Shown piece by piece: positions 20,637-30,752 of a stretch of 64,000 nt of DNA. Numbering within the stretch: position 1 is the stretch's first letter; each line of letters opens with the position of its first letter. A program made the position numbers and the translations under genes. The stretch comes from JAJRVM01 sp963700515 (GTDB lineage: Bacteria; Planctomycetota; Planctomycetia; Pirellulales; Pirellulaceae), in NCBI GenBank assembly GCA_963700515.1, contig CAVOXY010000009.1:1-64000 (forward strand). The letters are read 5' to 3'. Under the pieces are notes generated by a model. That model was not told where the DNA came from and searched no databases. It was given only the letters and a program-made list of their open reading frames with translations.

Positions 20637-21752
20637 ATGTCGCGTGAAGCGATCTTTCAGAGCAGTGTCAGCTATTTTCTGAGTCCGATTGGCTTCTTTC
20701 TGGAAGACGAGTCGGTCTCGGAGATCATGGTGAACCGATTCGACGAGGTCTACATTGAAAGGGACGGTCGCCTGGAGAAGACCGATGCTCGTTTCGCCAG
20801 CGAAGATGCGCTTTTGTCGGCGGTACGCAATGTGGCCCAATGGGTCGGCCGCGAATTGGATCACAAGAACCCCGTCCTCGACGCACGTCTTCCCGATGGT
20901 TCCCGCGTGCACGCGATCAGTTCTCCCGGCGCTCGCCGTGGCACTTGCCTGACGATTCGCAAGTTCCGCTCGGGCGGTCTGACTTTGGACGACCTGATCG
21001 CCTTTGGCAGTCTGTCGGAGGCTGCACGCGAGTTTCTCGAGCTATGTGTGCGGCTGCACAAAAACATCATCATTTCCGGCGGCACCGGGACGGGAAAAAC
21101 GTCGCTGCTCGGAGCCGTCTCGAAAGCGGTACCTGAAGGGGAGCGGATTGTGGTCATCGAAGACACGTCCGAGATCAAGCTGAACCAGGAACATTGTATT
21201 TACTTGGAGGTGCAGCGCGGAAATGAACGCGGGGAAGGGGTACTGACCATTCGAGATCTGTTTGTCTCGTCACTGCGGATGCGACCCGACCGGATCATTG
21301 TCGGGGAGGTGCGTGGAGGCGAGGCATTGGATATGGTGCAGTCGATGCTCAGCGGGCATTCAGGGAGTCTGTCGACGGTGCATGCCAATTCGGCTCGTGA
21401 CGCGGTGACTCGTCTGGAAACTCTGTCCATGATGTCTGATGTGCAACTGCCGGTTTACGTGGCTCGCGCGCAAGTGGCGTCCGCCATCCATTTGATTGTG
21501 CAGCTATCTCGCTTCGTCGAAGATGGCTCGCGCAAAGTCACGCGCATCACGGAAGTCCACGGTCTGGATCAGGCGGGCCAGTACGAATTGCACGACCTGT
21601 TCACCTGCCACATGCGGGGCAAAGACAAGCAGGGCCGATTGGTTGCCAGTCTGGACCACACCGGTACCCTTCCCACGTTCGCGTCGGAACCTCACGAGCA
21701 GGGGATGGACGAGCATATTGAACATAGCCGCCCGTTGTGGACCCCGGTCTAA
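20637..21752 (+). CDS. cpaF: Tad pilus assembly ATPase CpaF/TadA (copy 1, stand-alone)
   Basis: This is the hexameric secretion ATPase that powers Tad pilus assembly. From the ATG at 20637 the protein has the N-terminal CpaF domain (EDESVSEIMVNRFDEVYIER), the PVLDARLPDGSRVHAI block, Walker A GGTGTGKTS (148-156), IVVIEDTSEIKL, the RPDRIIVGEVRGGEALDM Walker-B region, and GHSGSLSTVHANS. All are intact and no frameshift is needed. Length is about 370 residues, somewhat short because it lacks the long N-terminal region of typical CpaF. It is the first gene of the Tad cluster. A second, FHA-bearing CpaF lies at 28719. A start at 20613 is possible. Confidence 0.92.
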   Translation: MSREAIFQSSVSYFLSPIGFFLEDESVSEIMVNRFDEVYIERDGRLEKTDARFASEDALLSAVRNVAQWVGRELDHKNPVLDARLPDGSRVHAISSPGARRGTCLTIRKFRSGGLTLDDLIAFGSLSEAAREFLELCVRLHKNIIISGGTGTGKTSLLGAVSKAVPEGERIVVIEDTSEIKLNQEHCIYLEVQRGNERGEGVLTIRDLFVSSLRMRPDRIIVGEVRGGEALDMVQSMLSGHSGSLSTVHANSARDAVTRLETLSMMSDVQLPVYVARAQVASAIHLIVQLSRFVEDGSRKVTRITEVHGLDQAGQYELHDLFTCHMRGKDKQGRLVASLDHTGTLPTFASEPHEQGMDEHIEHSRPLWTPV

Positions 21753-21874
21753 ATCCCAAGCGTTTGCCGAAAGCATCCCGTGATTGGGGTCCGATTTGCG
21801 ACGCGGCGAGGGGGGCCCATCGATATTTGACAGAACGGGGATAAGCATTAGAATCAAGGCTATGGGCGACGTAG

Positions 21875-22102
21875 GTGATTAAGAGATGGGGCGTGCGAAT
21901 TGAACTGTCGCAGGTATGTTCTTGGCAGCCGCGAGCCAGCTTACTGCAGCGCAGGCGCCGCAGTGGGGCCGCGTCGCTCGACTTCGTGTTGGCGACGGGC
22001 GTTATCTTACCGATGGTCGCTTTTGTGCTCTGGGCCGCTCCGCGCGTCATGAACTTGGTGTATGAAATGACCTGTGTCCTTGTCTCGTGGCCATTTTTGT
22101 AG
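21875..22102 (+). CDS. Small Flp/TadE-like pilin protein
   Basis: The 75-residue protein has a basic N-terminus, then SGAASLDFVLATGVILPMVA leading a single hydrophobic segment. The G-AASLD arrangement puts an acidic residue at +5 after the glycine, as at class-III prepilin cleavage sites, with Asp instead of the usual Glu. It is followed 61 bases later by a clearer Flp-type pilin. The start is GTG with weak support; a later start is possible. Likely a minor pilin or pseudopilin processed by the TadV-like peptidase encoded downstream. Confidence 0.55.
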   Translation: MIKRWGVRIELSQVCSWQPRASLLQRRRRSGAASLDFVLATGVILPMVAFVLWAAPRVMNLVYEMTCVLVSWPFL

Positions 22103-22163
22103 ACGTTTCAATCGATAGGCGTTAGCTCGAACGTCGTTAGACCTTCAGAACCGGAATAGTGAA

Positions 22164-22457
22164 ATGCAGGTTTGGAGCTTATTGAAGACGGTTCATCGTG
22201 ATCAGAAGGGTGCGGTGAGCATCGAGACAGTTCTGATCATTGCAGCCATCGCCCTGCCGATCTTGATTTTCGTGATTAAGTACGGTTGGCCGCGGATCAA
22301 GCAGTTTTGGAACCAAGGTATGGACTCCTTGGAAACGGGCGTCAGGATGGTGCCGTCGGGTAGCCTAAAGTTCCCCTGCCATGTTTTCCACTGCTTGTTT
22401 ATTGGTCTCCTTGTCGGTTGCTGCCGTGACCGATGTGCGCTCGCATACAATCTATAA
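22164..22457 (+). CDS. Flp-type major pilin candidate
   Basis: The sequence KGAVSIETVLIIAAIALPIL is a textbook class-III prepilin site: cleavage after G, Glu at +5, then a hydrophobic helix followed by a short amphipathic tail (PRIKQFWNQGMDSLETG). Flp pilins are 50-80 residues, but this frame runs on to 97 and overlaps the next gene by 77 bases with a cysteine-rich tail. The real protein probably ends near 22350 and the extension results from an indel. The product would be assembled into the Tad fibre after cleavage by the adjacent peptidase. Confidence 0.7.
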   Translation: MQVWSLLKTVHRDQKGAVSIETVLIIAAIALPILIFVIKYGWPRIKQFWNQGMDSLETGVRMVPSGSLKFPCHVFHCLFIGLLVGCCRDRCALAYNL

Positions 22458-22959
22458 CTGGACGGTATACCCCGGCATCTTGCTTGCCTTGGTCATCAGT
22501 ATCGTGGCGACCCTGGCCGGGAAAGATATGATTCAGGGGCGGGCGTCCGATGTGACGTGGTTTGGCACCCCGGACTTTTGGTCGGCGCTGGGTGGGTTTT
22601 TGAGTTGCGGTGCGATCATGCTGGTCTGCTACGTCTTCTTCCCCGGCGGACTGGGGGGGGGAGACGTCAAGCTGCTGGCGATGATCGGAGCCTTTCTGGG
22701 TACCGGAGAGGGACTCGAGGTCATGCTCTGGACATTCGTGCTGGGCGGCTGCTTTGGACTCGTCATGCTGGTCTGGCAGGTGGGCGTGTTCCAGTTCGTG
22801 ACTCGACTCGTGCAGCGTATCAGAGCGATTCTGGTAGCTCAATCGTGGTTGCCTCTGACCGACCAAGAGCGTGAGCCGTTGCAGGTTCGTCTATTTCTGT
22901 CACCGGCTGCGTTGCTGGCAGTAGTCATTGTGCGTTTCCGTCTGCTGGAACGCCTGTAA
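22381..22959 (+). CDS. cpaA: Prepilin peptidase, A24 family (TadV/CpaA)
   Basis: This is a membrane aspartic peptidase that cleaves the leader of Flp-type pilins. The 192-residue protein has about six hydrophobic segments. The two catalytic aspartates are recognisable: D18 in AAVTDVRSHTIYNW and D95 in GGLGGGDVKLLAM (GxGD motif). The long N-terminal methylase-type zinc region of PilD is absent, as expected of TadV/CpaA. It follows the pilin genes, overlapping the end of the 22164 frame. The C-terminal part after about residue 130 is longer than in minimal TadV proteins. Confidence 0.9.
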   Translation: MFSTACLLVSLSVAAVTDVRSHTIYNWTVYPGILLALVISIVATLAGKDMIQGRASDVTWFGTPDFWSALGGFLSCGAIMLVCYVFFPGGLGGGDVKLLAMIGAFLGTGEGLEVMLWTFVLGGCFGLVMLVWQVGVFQFVTRLVQRIRAILVAQSWLPLTDQEREPLQVRLFLSPAALLAVVIVRFRLLERL

Positions 22960-22967
22960 GGTGCGGA

Positions 22968-24005
22968 ATGCATCGAGAAACGCTAATTGCCTGTGCTCCC
23001 TACGTGGCGGCGATCTTCGCCCTGCTGACGTGCCAGGGTCTTCTGCTGCGATTCAGCCGTGCTCGACTGCAACTGGCACAACTCAGGCAGCTGCATCGCG
23101 ACGAGCGAGGTGCGGTGCAAAGCCTCAGCTTCGTTCTCACGCTGCCGGTGTTCATGTTCATCATGATGTTCATCGTCCAGTTGGCGCTGATCACGATGGC
23201 CCGGATATCGGTCGAGTATTCGGCCTATGCTGCAGCACGCTCGGCAATCGTGTGGTTTCCGGCGAACCTGGGGAGCGAATGGTCTGCCGAGAACCGCGTC
23301 AGCATTTCTCCGTTGGTGCCGATGCGCAGGTACGAATCCAATGGTCGCAACTACACGGTCTATCGGGTGGCACCTGATCGGCGACAAATATGCCAGGATC
23401 CATTTGGCGGCGGCGATGGCCTGCATGCCGATCTGTCCGTCCACCAATACGGGGTGTCGGAACGAGCCATCCGGGCAACGCGGCACTTTCCTCGATTCAA
23501 CGCGCTTATCAGGCGCTTGGCGCCCTGGTTCGAGTACCAACACGCGTATCCCCGCTCGCTTGAGAAACAAGCTGGCCTATGCTTTGGCCAACACGCATGT
23601 CGAAATCGAAGTCCATCACTGCGGCGACCAGATCTCGGGCGGAGATCCGCCGCTCTATCCCGAGTGGAGTCTGGAACTGGAGCATCCCACGCGGTATTTG
23701 TGGCCCAACGAAATTGGCTGGCAAGACCAGGTCTTCGTAACGGTCTATCACCAATACGCGTTGCTTCCCGGACCAGGACGTCTGTTAGCCAGGCGTGCCA
23801 ACAGCCCGACCGATCTACGACGAAGTGCCGGACCAGATTCAACACGTGCAATGGTGTCTTCTCCCGTACGCTTGTCGCCACGACACGGATGGGCAATGAA
23901 GGTCAGAAACCAACCCCCACGGATACGACGTTCAGTCGTCCGAATCCGACGATCGTACATCCAACCGCTGCCGTGGAGTCATTGAGGAGTCTGCACGAGC
24001 GGTAG
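22968..24005 (+). CDS. TadE-like pseudopilin, frameshifted
   Basis: The N-terminus carries a hydrophobic segment (TLIACAPYVAAIFALLTC), then RDERGAVQSLSFVLTLPVFM and a second hydrophobic stretch with ISVEYSAYAAARSAIVWFPA, the pattern of TadE/TadG proteins that prime Tad pilus assembly. After frame changes near 23385, 23490 and 23770 the protein continues with RLRNKLAYALANTHVEIEV, PRYLWPNEIGW-like strands, and ends in TTRMGNEGQKPTPTD...SLHER, stop at 24005. Exact joins need reads. It starts nine bases after the peptidase stop, consistent with one operon. Confidence 0.65.
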   Translation: MHRETLIACAPYVAAIFALLTCQGLLLRFSRARLQLAQLRQLHRDERGAVQSLSFVLTLPVFMFIMMFIVQLALITMARISVEYSAYAAARSAIVWFPANLGSEWSAENRVSISPLVPMRRYESNGRNYTVYRVAPDRRQICQDPFGGGDGLHADLSVHQYGVSERAIRATRHFPRFNALIRRLAPWFEYQHAYPRSLEKQAGLCFGQHACRNRSPSLRRPDLGRRSAALSRVESGTGASHAVFVAQRNWLARPGLRNGLSPIRVASRTRTSVSQACQQPDRSTTKCRTRFNTCNGVFSRTLVATTRMGNEGQKPTPTDTTFSRPNPTIVHPTAAVESLRSLHER

Positions 24006-24203
24006 CGCCGCTTGAGGGTGATCGCATTGGCAGGGTTACCAGACAATGTCACATTCACGAATACGAGTGCGACGGCAGCGACTGCGGTCACGATGAATTC
24101 CGCACTGAACGCATGCGGCGCAGATTCTGAAGGCCGACGGTCACGTTGCGTGCGCGTTCTATGCGCGGTGCGGCTGACACTCGTCTGGCATCTCGCACCT
24201 GCG

Positions 24204-25672
24204 ATGCGTGCACGCGCGGTGGCAGGTCTGCCGAGTCGGCTGCACCGCGACCAGCGAGGCACGATCAGTATTGTGGGAGTCTTCACACTGCTGGCGCTGG
24301 TCATTCTGCTGGGAATGGTCATGAACACCGGCCAGCAAGTGGACCAGAAGATCAAGATGCAGAACGCGGCCGACGCGGCGACCTATTCGGGCGGCGTGGT
24401 GTTGGCCCGCAACATGAACAGTCTGGCATTCACCAACCAGTTGCTCTCGGAAGTATTTGCGCTGACCGCGTTCATGCGCGAGGCGCAAGCGCGGCGTGCC
24501 GAGAGCCTGACTCCCGAAATGCTCGACAACTGGGAGCGGATCGGGCAGTTCATGTTCACTCCTTCCGAATTCTCGAAGTTCGCCGAACTGGGATTGGCGA
24601 TCAACGAGAAGATTCCGCCCATGCGGGAGGTGGACGGCGATCGCGAGATGATCTTTGCGTTCAGCGAATGGGCGGCCGCCGGCTCGGAACTGATGCTGCC
24701 CGTGTTCGAAGGGATTCTGGCCGAAGGCCTGATCCCGCAGTTTCAGGTGGCATTGGTCGAAACGACACCGTACATGGTCCAGACAGCGGTCGACGAGACC
24801 GCTCAGCGCCACGGTCAGGCGTGGCCCAGACCCGGTGCAGCTGCGAGCCGCCACTCTGGCGCACCATCGGTGATCCGGTCGGCGGCGTCAGTGAGACGGC
24901 TCGCGGCACGCTGCCGGTCGTGAATCCCGTTGGCGGCAGCGAATTGGACGATGGGCAGCTATTTCGACACGGCGAAGAACGACGCGTGATGATCTCGCAC
25001 GCATGTACCTCGGCAATGGAACGACGCGGTTCTGAAACACTTCGACTACTTCGGAAAGATGAGCCAGTTCAGCAACTTGTGGCGCATCTTCACGTGCGGC
25101 GAATTGGATAACTTGCTTGAACGAGGAGTACCCCGCCAGCAACCTCCCGCACGTCCTGCGCATCGCGGCAGCCGGACCAACTGGAATTGGAAGAGGATTA
25201 CATGTTCGTGGGGGTCGTCTACCGGGCCAAACGGGGCGACGTGATGCCAGGCGTTTTCCGAAATCCCATCGAGAGCGATACGACTGCCTTTGCACAGATC
25301 GCGCTGTTCGTTCCGCAACCGCGGTTGGTGTGGGGAGCATTTCACGGATCGAGCCAGGTCGAATGCGGGCGGTCTTCCGGCGGCGGGATCCCTGGTTAAC
25401 CAATCCGTTTCCCATCGACGACCGCAACCCGGACCCGTCACCATCCGGGGAGTCGTGGTGGGCGGTCGTCGTCCAGTCGCTGCAGTTGGCACAGCGGCGA
25501 CTGGTCGTTGTTCAATCAGAACTGGTCCGACTCAGATGGTACCCGGCCACCGCCCAACAGCTGCACTACATACTCAGCACGCAACCGTACATCTATGGTG
25601 AGCTGGGCGTCGAGCTGCCGCGCCTCAGCGGGCTCGACACCGCAAGATATACGTTGGATCAACCATCATTGA
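24204..25672 (+). CDS. TadG-like Flp pilus assembly protein, frameshifted
   Basis: RDQRGTISIVGVFTLLALVI followed by LGMVMNTGQQVDQKIKMQNA and ADAATYSGGVVLARNMNSLA is the canonical TadG N-terminus: a membrane anchor followed by the QNAADAAALA-type helix. I prefer the ATG at 24204 over 24012 because the extra 64 residues look non-coding. Downstream coding continues through frame changes near 24815, 24990, 25120, 25380 and 25530 (segments LKHFDYFGKMSQFSNLWRIF, EEDYMFVGVVYRAKRGDVMP, TAQQLHYILSTQPYIYGELG) to a stop at 25670-25672. The assembled length would be about 490 residues. A role in pilus biogenesis at the inner membrane is inferred from the family. Confidence 0.65.
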
Positions 25673-25679
25673 TCTCTTT

Positions 25680-26611
25680 CGGAACAGACACTTGTTGCGA
25701 TCATTACCTCGAAACAACCCGATCGCAGCACGGCGACCGACGCCGCGGTCTGGCGCCGGTGGAACTGGTCCTCTGGTTCCCGGTCCTGCTGATGGTGATG
25801 GCGTTGATCGTCAACTATGCGAACATGACCAGTTGGCGTTTGCGCGGTGAAATGGTGGCACGCGATGCCGTGTCTGGCGCACACGGTGGCCACGTTCGGC
25901 AGTGCCGAACCACGACCGCCGAGCCAGCGTCTGGCCGGCCGACGCCGGCATGGGAGTGCGCGGGCGACGCGCAGATCTGGGCGCTGAACTCATCCGAATA
26001 TCGACCATCCGGTGGTGCGCGGACCGGTACTCGAATTGGGCGATCCGCCCCAGTCGGTTCCTGGTGACACCCGTTCTCGATCAGGAGGTGGGTGCCGTCA
26101 CGGGCGTCAGCGATATTGATCGCACTTACGATCTGCTCCCCGCCTTGGGCAGGTACCGTAGCGGCGAGATTGCCGACCGACATCTTGACCAGCCAGTGGC
26201 AGTGCGCTGAAATGGGTTTTCCGAATCATTATCGGCGTACCCTGGTGCTCTACGAGCTGCCACGCACCGATCCCAGTTTGCCGGAAGCGTACGTGCGGTC
26301 GATCTTCGACTTGTTGGCGATCCCACACTACGACGCCTTGTCGGTGTTGGATCGCGACGAAGATTGGCGAATCTACTACGGCAGCTATCCGAATTTCTAT
26401 CCGCGAATTGCAGCGACTATTGTGAAACGGATCCTGCCGTCGTGTACGAACGATCGGTGAAACCCGATGATCGATCACTTCGATGCAGATGGGGAGGTCA
26501 TGTCTCGGGCAGATCAGTCTGCTGCCGCGGCGGATGACGAACGCCTATCTGCGGATGTACGAGGCCGTCAAGCAGGAGATCGAGGATCTGGAGGCGGAGC
26601 TGATCTGGTGA
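25680..26611 (+). CDS. Second TadE-like pseudopilin, frameshifted
   Basis: RRRGLAPVELVLWFPVLLMV gives a class-III prepilin-like site (G-LAPVE, Glu at +5) and a hydrophobic helix, as in TadE. After frame changes around 25880, 26040, 26200 and 26450 the reading continues through SRFLVTPVLDQEVGAVTGVS, RTLVLYELPRTDPSLPEAYV, YYGSYPNFYPRIAATIVKRI and ISLLPRRMTNAYLRMYEAVK, ending at a TGA at 26609-26611. The start codon is unclear; a TTG near 25668 or a lost ATG is possible. It sits between TadG and a small coiled-coil frame. Confidence 0.5.
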
Positions 26612-26639
26612 TCCCGCCACCGACCGCGGAACGTCGGCT

Positions 26640-26848
26640 GTGGATCTGAATCGACTGGCGCAACTAAGGCAGATTCAGGATCTGGATCTCAAAATCGAGC
26701 AATTACAGCGAGATGTGACGACTCTCGACGCTCGGGAGAATCGAATGAAGGGCTACTTTCGTCAGCTTTCTCTGGAGGCTAGCGGCATCGCACCGGACGG
26801 AGCAGGGGGAGTAATGGCGTGGCGGAGCCGCCTCGGTTTGGTCCCATG
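26640..26848 (+). CDS. Short coiled-coil protein of the Tad cluster
   Basis: A 69-codon frame begins MDLNRLAQLRQIQDLDLKIE and continues with QLQRDVTTLDARENRMKGYF, a heptad-rich helix. It then loses structure and ends at 26848. No family is recognised. The reading could belong to the C-terminus of a neighbouring gene after a frame change. Position and strand fit the Tad operon. Confidence 0.35.
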
Positions 26849-26868
26849 ACGAGTGGCACGGGAAACTG

Positions 26869-27938
26869 ATGAGTCGCAATCGCACGACTTCGGTCGAGAA
26901 GGAGAAGCCAACTCCCTGGCAACGCCCCGGCCGGACGCTGGCACGGACGCTTCAGGTCGTTGCTGATCCACCTGCTGCGCGGCGGCGCCGCGCGAATCGC
27001 TCTGGCCCGCCGCATCATGACCTGGTCGGGAAACCTGCTGGCCACTTGCGTCATCGTGATCCTGGGTCTGACCTTTGGCAAACAAGTCCTCCAATGGTGG
27101 CATGGGGATCCGCCGGCGGTCTCCAGTTGCAGCGATGACGCCTGACATCGGACTCCAGGGCATGGCCGATCCCAGCTTGCCGCAGTCGACTGGCATTCGG
27201 CGACCTGCCATTCGTCGTTCGACCGTCGGCCGTTTGTCGGGGATGAAGACGCGGCGCTGGCTCAGTTGCGGAACTCATGCCGAGCGCTGGCGATCGACTT
27301 TGACGCTCGCCAGCAAGACGCCGCTGCCGGTCAGCGAGAGTCTCTTGCGTCGACTCGCAGTCGCGGGAGCCGGTGGAGCGGGGGCCACGGTTGGCGCATC
27401 GTCCAGAACGGAGGACCGGTTATAACGGTTGTCGCATTGCGAATGGCCCCCGCGACGTCCGCCGACGCAGGCGAATGTTGCGAGCCAAAATGCGGAGTCT
27501 GTGGTATCATGGGGATTAGGGCTTCGCGCCGCTGAAACAGCAGCAGAAGAAGCTGGCGTCATCAGAATCGCTGGACACTTTTCACGTGTTCGCGGAAGAA
27601 GTCAAGCGGTCGATTCCGACCTGCGAATCTCTCGCTGCCTATTCCTCCGGGAAGTCAGCGCACGCTGGCGGTGCGAGTCGCGAAGCGGAGGATGCGTTGA
27701 TTGGATTCACCGGACAGGGGACCGCCGCTTCGAGCAAGGCAGTTCTTCGACCAGTCATTTGGCGAGCGGGGATGGAGCTCGTGCCACGAGTTGGAGCACA
27801 GATCGGTACCAGTCTGGCATGCCCGCTTCCAGAAACCGGAGTCGGGCATGTGTGACATCCAGATATTCGGACAACGCGGACGGCGAAACAAGTGGAATTC
27901 TGACCATCACTTCGGCGGTACAGGATTCGGAGAAATGA
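26869..27938 (+). CDS. Unrecognised membrane protein of the Tad cluster, frameshifted
   Basis: The region can be read as one protein of about 350 residues by changing frame near 26935, 27130, 27200, 27380, 27500 and 27640. Recognisable stretches are a transmembrane part (SGNLLATCVIVILGLTFGKQ), AALAQLRNSCRALAIDF, RIVQNGGPVITVVALRMAP, SLPIPPGSQRTLAVRVAKRR, and the C-terminus GETSGILTITSAVQDSEK. The stop at 27936-27938 overlaps the ATG of the next gene in an ATGA, which supports the end point and translational coupling with CpaB. I recall similar unnamed proteins in planctomycete Tad loci but cannot name the family. Confidence 0.45.
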
Positions 27939-28646
27939 ACAGTATGAAAGCGGTACCAGGCCTGATTGTGGCTTTGATCTTGGGTGGAGCGGCCGTCGTC
28001 TTCAATTGGATCTACTTGGAGAAGAAAGCGTCCGAGTTCCAGGTCGTTTCGTTTCTCGGCATCCGCGACGATGCGAAGATCCGGCTGGGCGAGACGTTGC
28101 TGGAAACGCACTTCGAAGAGGTCCCGGTTCCGAAGACGATATGCCGAGCGACTCAAGAAATACGTCTTCTCTACCGCGACAAGGCGACCGTCGCGGGCAT
28201 CAAGGCGACGCGTGATTACGAAGGTGGCGACCTGGTACACCGCGAAGACTATCGGACACCGGCCAAAGCCATCAAGTTGAGGGACGACGAGCGATTGATC
28301 TGGGTGACGGTCGAGAGTCGTGCGTTTGTGCCGGCGCTGGTGAATCCAGGCGACCAGCTGACCTTCGTCTTTCCGCAACCCGGAACCGGCAGCGGCCCAC
28401 GGTCGGCCGAGTCGATCGGCGGAAACGCTCGGACCCTTCACCATCGGTGCCTTGGGGACGCGATTGGGAGATGTCGATGTCTCCCGCGGGTACAGTTCCG
28501 GGCGGGCGGAGGAACGGCAGGTGGGCATTGTCGCCAAAGTCGACGGTGGGAAACTCGAAGCGAAGGCACTGCGGCTGCTGGAATTGACGACCGGCGGCAA
28601 TCGGAGCGTCGCCGTGGCTCTGCATCCCCAGAAGAAACAGGACTAG
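27935..28646 (+). CDS. cpaB: CpaB/RcpC-like Flp pilus assembly protein, frameshifted
   Basis: CpaB is a periplasmic, membrane-anchored protein that connects the Tad inner-membrane complex to the secretin. Here MKAVPGLIVALILGGAAVVF is the anchor. Then come a beta-rich SAF-like region (RLGETLLETHFEEVPVPK), the RTPAKAIKLRDDERLIWVTV and NPGDQLTFVF strands typical of CpaB, and the C-terminal LGTRLGDVDVSRGYSSG segment ending at 28646. Frame changes occur near 28135, 28165 and 28430. The start overlaps the preceding stop by ATGA. In most Tad loci the secretin gene follows cpaB; here the next gene, 72 bases on, is an FHA-CpaF. Confidence 0.7.
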
Positions 28647-28718
28647 ATGCACGCGCACACGCGGCAATCGTGGCGTTGATCGAGGCTGCGTGTTGATGGA
28701 GTCTGGGAACGAACAGTT

Positions 28719-30615
28719 ATGAAGATCTGGTTCAACAAGGTCAACGAAAGCCGCCGCTCGATGGTCGACGTCGATGCGGACGAAGTCCACATCGGCCGCG
28801 ATCCCAGCAACGGTGTGGTGCTGCGCAGCCCGCTCGTTTCGCGGCATCACGCCGTGGTGCGGCTCGTCAACGGCGAGCTGGAACTGGAGAACGTCGGCGC
28901 CAACAGCTGCCTGGTTGGCGAAGATGAAGTGATGGGCGGCAATCGGTCCGCTTCCCGTCGGCCGTCAAGGTCCGCATCTGGCCCTATCACGCTCAGCTTC
29001 GAAACCGAAGAAACCGTCGCCGTCACGCGCGGCGAACTGGAGGCACATCTCCGATCGGTGATCGCCGACCTGGAACTGACGATCCATCAGACGCTGCTCG
29101 AACGGCTCGATCTCTACGACATGGAGATGGCGGGACGCGATCAACGCGAGAGTATCTTGTCGCTGGAGAACAACATCGAAGACGTCTGCAACGAGCTGAA
29201 CGTCTTCGAGGACTCGAACGAGGCCATGCTCGAAGAGATCACCGGACTGGCGTTCCACGATCACACCATCAATCGGCTGATCATGGAGACCGACAAGGAC
29301 GAGTTGTTTGACCTGGCATCGTTGACCTCCAACGAGTTTGACGTGCCGGCCACGCTGGTACCCGAGCGAGAAACGGAACTGCACGGGCTGCTGCAGTTCA
29401 TTCGCGAGCGGCTGGATCTGGACACGCTGCCCGACGTGTCGTCCAAGATCCATCAAGTCGACGAGCGGTTCGCCGAGGTCTTTCAGTTGATTCGGCCCCA
29501 TTTCCACAAGGAGCTGCGGAAGTACGTCGTCCTCCGCATGCTGAAGAAGGATCTGAAGGACATCGTGTTTGGGTTCGGCCCGCTGCAGGATCTGCTGCGA
29601 GCTCCCACGATCAGCGAAATCATGGTCGTGCGCAGCGACCAGATCTACGTCGAACGGGACGGGGTGATTGAGAAATCGGGCCGCCGGTTCATTTCGGAAA
29701 AGGTCACCGAATCGATCATCGAGCGAATTGTCGCCCAGGTCGGACGGCGCATCGACAAGAGCCAGCCGCTGGTCGACGCGCGGCTTCCCGACGGCTCGCG
29801 TGTCAATGCCATCATTCCGCCGCTGGCCGTGTTCGGGCCCTGCTTGACCGTCCGCAAGTTCCCGATCCAGCGTCTGGTGATGGACGACATGATCGAGATT
29901 GACACGATCAGCAAAGCCGCCGCGATCGTTCGTACGAGCCTGCGTGATCGACCGCCGCAATGTGCTGATCAGCGGCGGTACCGGATCCGGCAAGACGACG
30001 ATGCTGAATGTGCTGAGCAGCTTCATTCCGCAACAAGGAACGTATCGTCACGATCGAGGACACCTCGGAGTTGCAGCTGCACCAGGAACATGTTGTCAGT
30101 TTGGAGAGCAAGCCGCCGAACGTCGAAGGGGTCGGCGAGTACACGATTCGCGATCTCGTGAAGAACGCCCTGCGCATGCGGCCCGATCGGATCATCGTCG
30201 GCGAGTGCCGGGGGGTCGAAGCGCTCGACATGGTCCAGGCCATGAACACGGGACATGACGGGTCGATGACCACCGTGCATGCCAACAGCTCGTTGGAGGT
30301 GATCGAGCGACTGGAGTTGCTGATGCTGATGGGTGCCGATTTGCCGATCAGCTCGCTTGCATCGACAGATCGCCTCGGCCATCGACATCATCATTCATAT
30401 TGACCGGCTTGCCGAATGGCCGGCGAGTGGTCAGCCAGGTCTCTGAAGTCACGGGCGTCGATCCGCATACGTTTGATGTCAAAGTGGCGGACATTTTCAA
30501 TCGCCGCAACGTAGAACTGCAGCCGACCGGCTACTTGCCCTCGTTCATCGATTCGCTGGTCGAGAAGCAACTGCTGGACCTGGAGTTTCTCTACGGCGAT
30601 TGGGCAAGTGCCTGA
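28719..30615 (+). CDS. cpaF: FHA domain-CpaF/TadA secretion ATPase fusion (copy 2), frameshifted
   Basis: Residues about 1-80 form an FHA phosphothreonine-binding domain: IGRDPSNGVVLRSPLVSRHH with G26, R27, S41 and H44 in place. Residues 100-280 are helical linker. The CpaF core follows: FGPLQDLLRAPTISEIMVVR, SQPLVDARLPDGSRVNAIIP, Walker A GGTGSGKTT, TIEDTSELQL, RPDRIIVGECRGVEALDM and GHDGSMTTVHANS. Frame changes lie near 28945, 29930, 30040, 30355 and 30410. The C-terminus is FIDSLVEKQLLDLEFLYGDW. An FHA domain on the ATPase suggests control by Thr phosphorylation, and a Ser/Thr kinase is encoded at 33316 in the same cluster. Confidence 0.88.
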
Positions 30616-30752
30616 GTGTGGCACGGCACTCCGTGACCGTGATAACGAACATGGAACGCCGCCGCCAGCGACGATTGAGGCCCGGAAGAGCTGTCTTGTG
30701 CAGACGATGCCGCCGAGCGGCGTACCATTTTGTAGTCGTTGTGAGAATCGAG

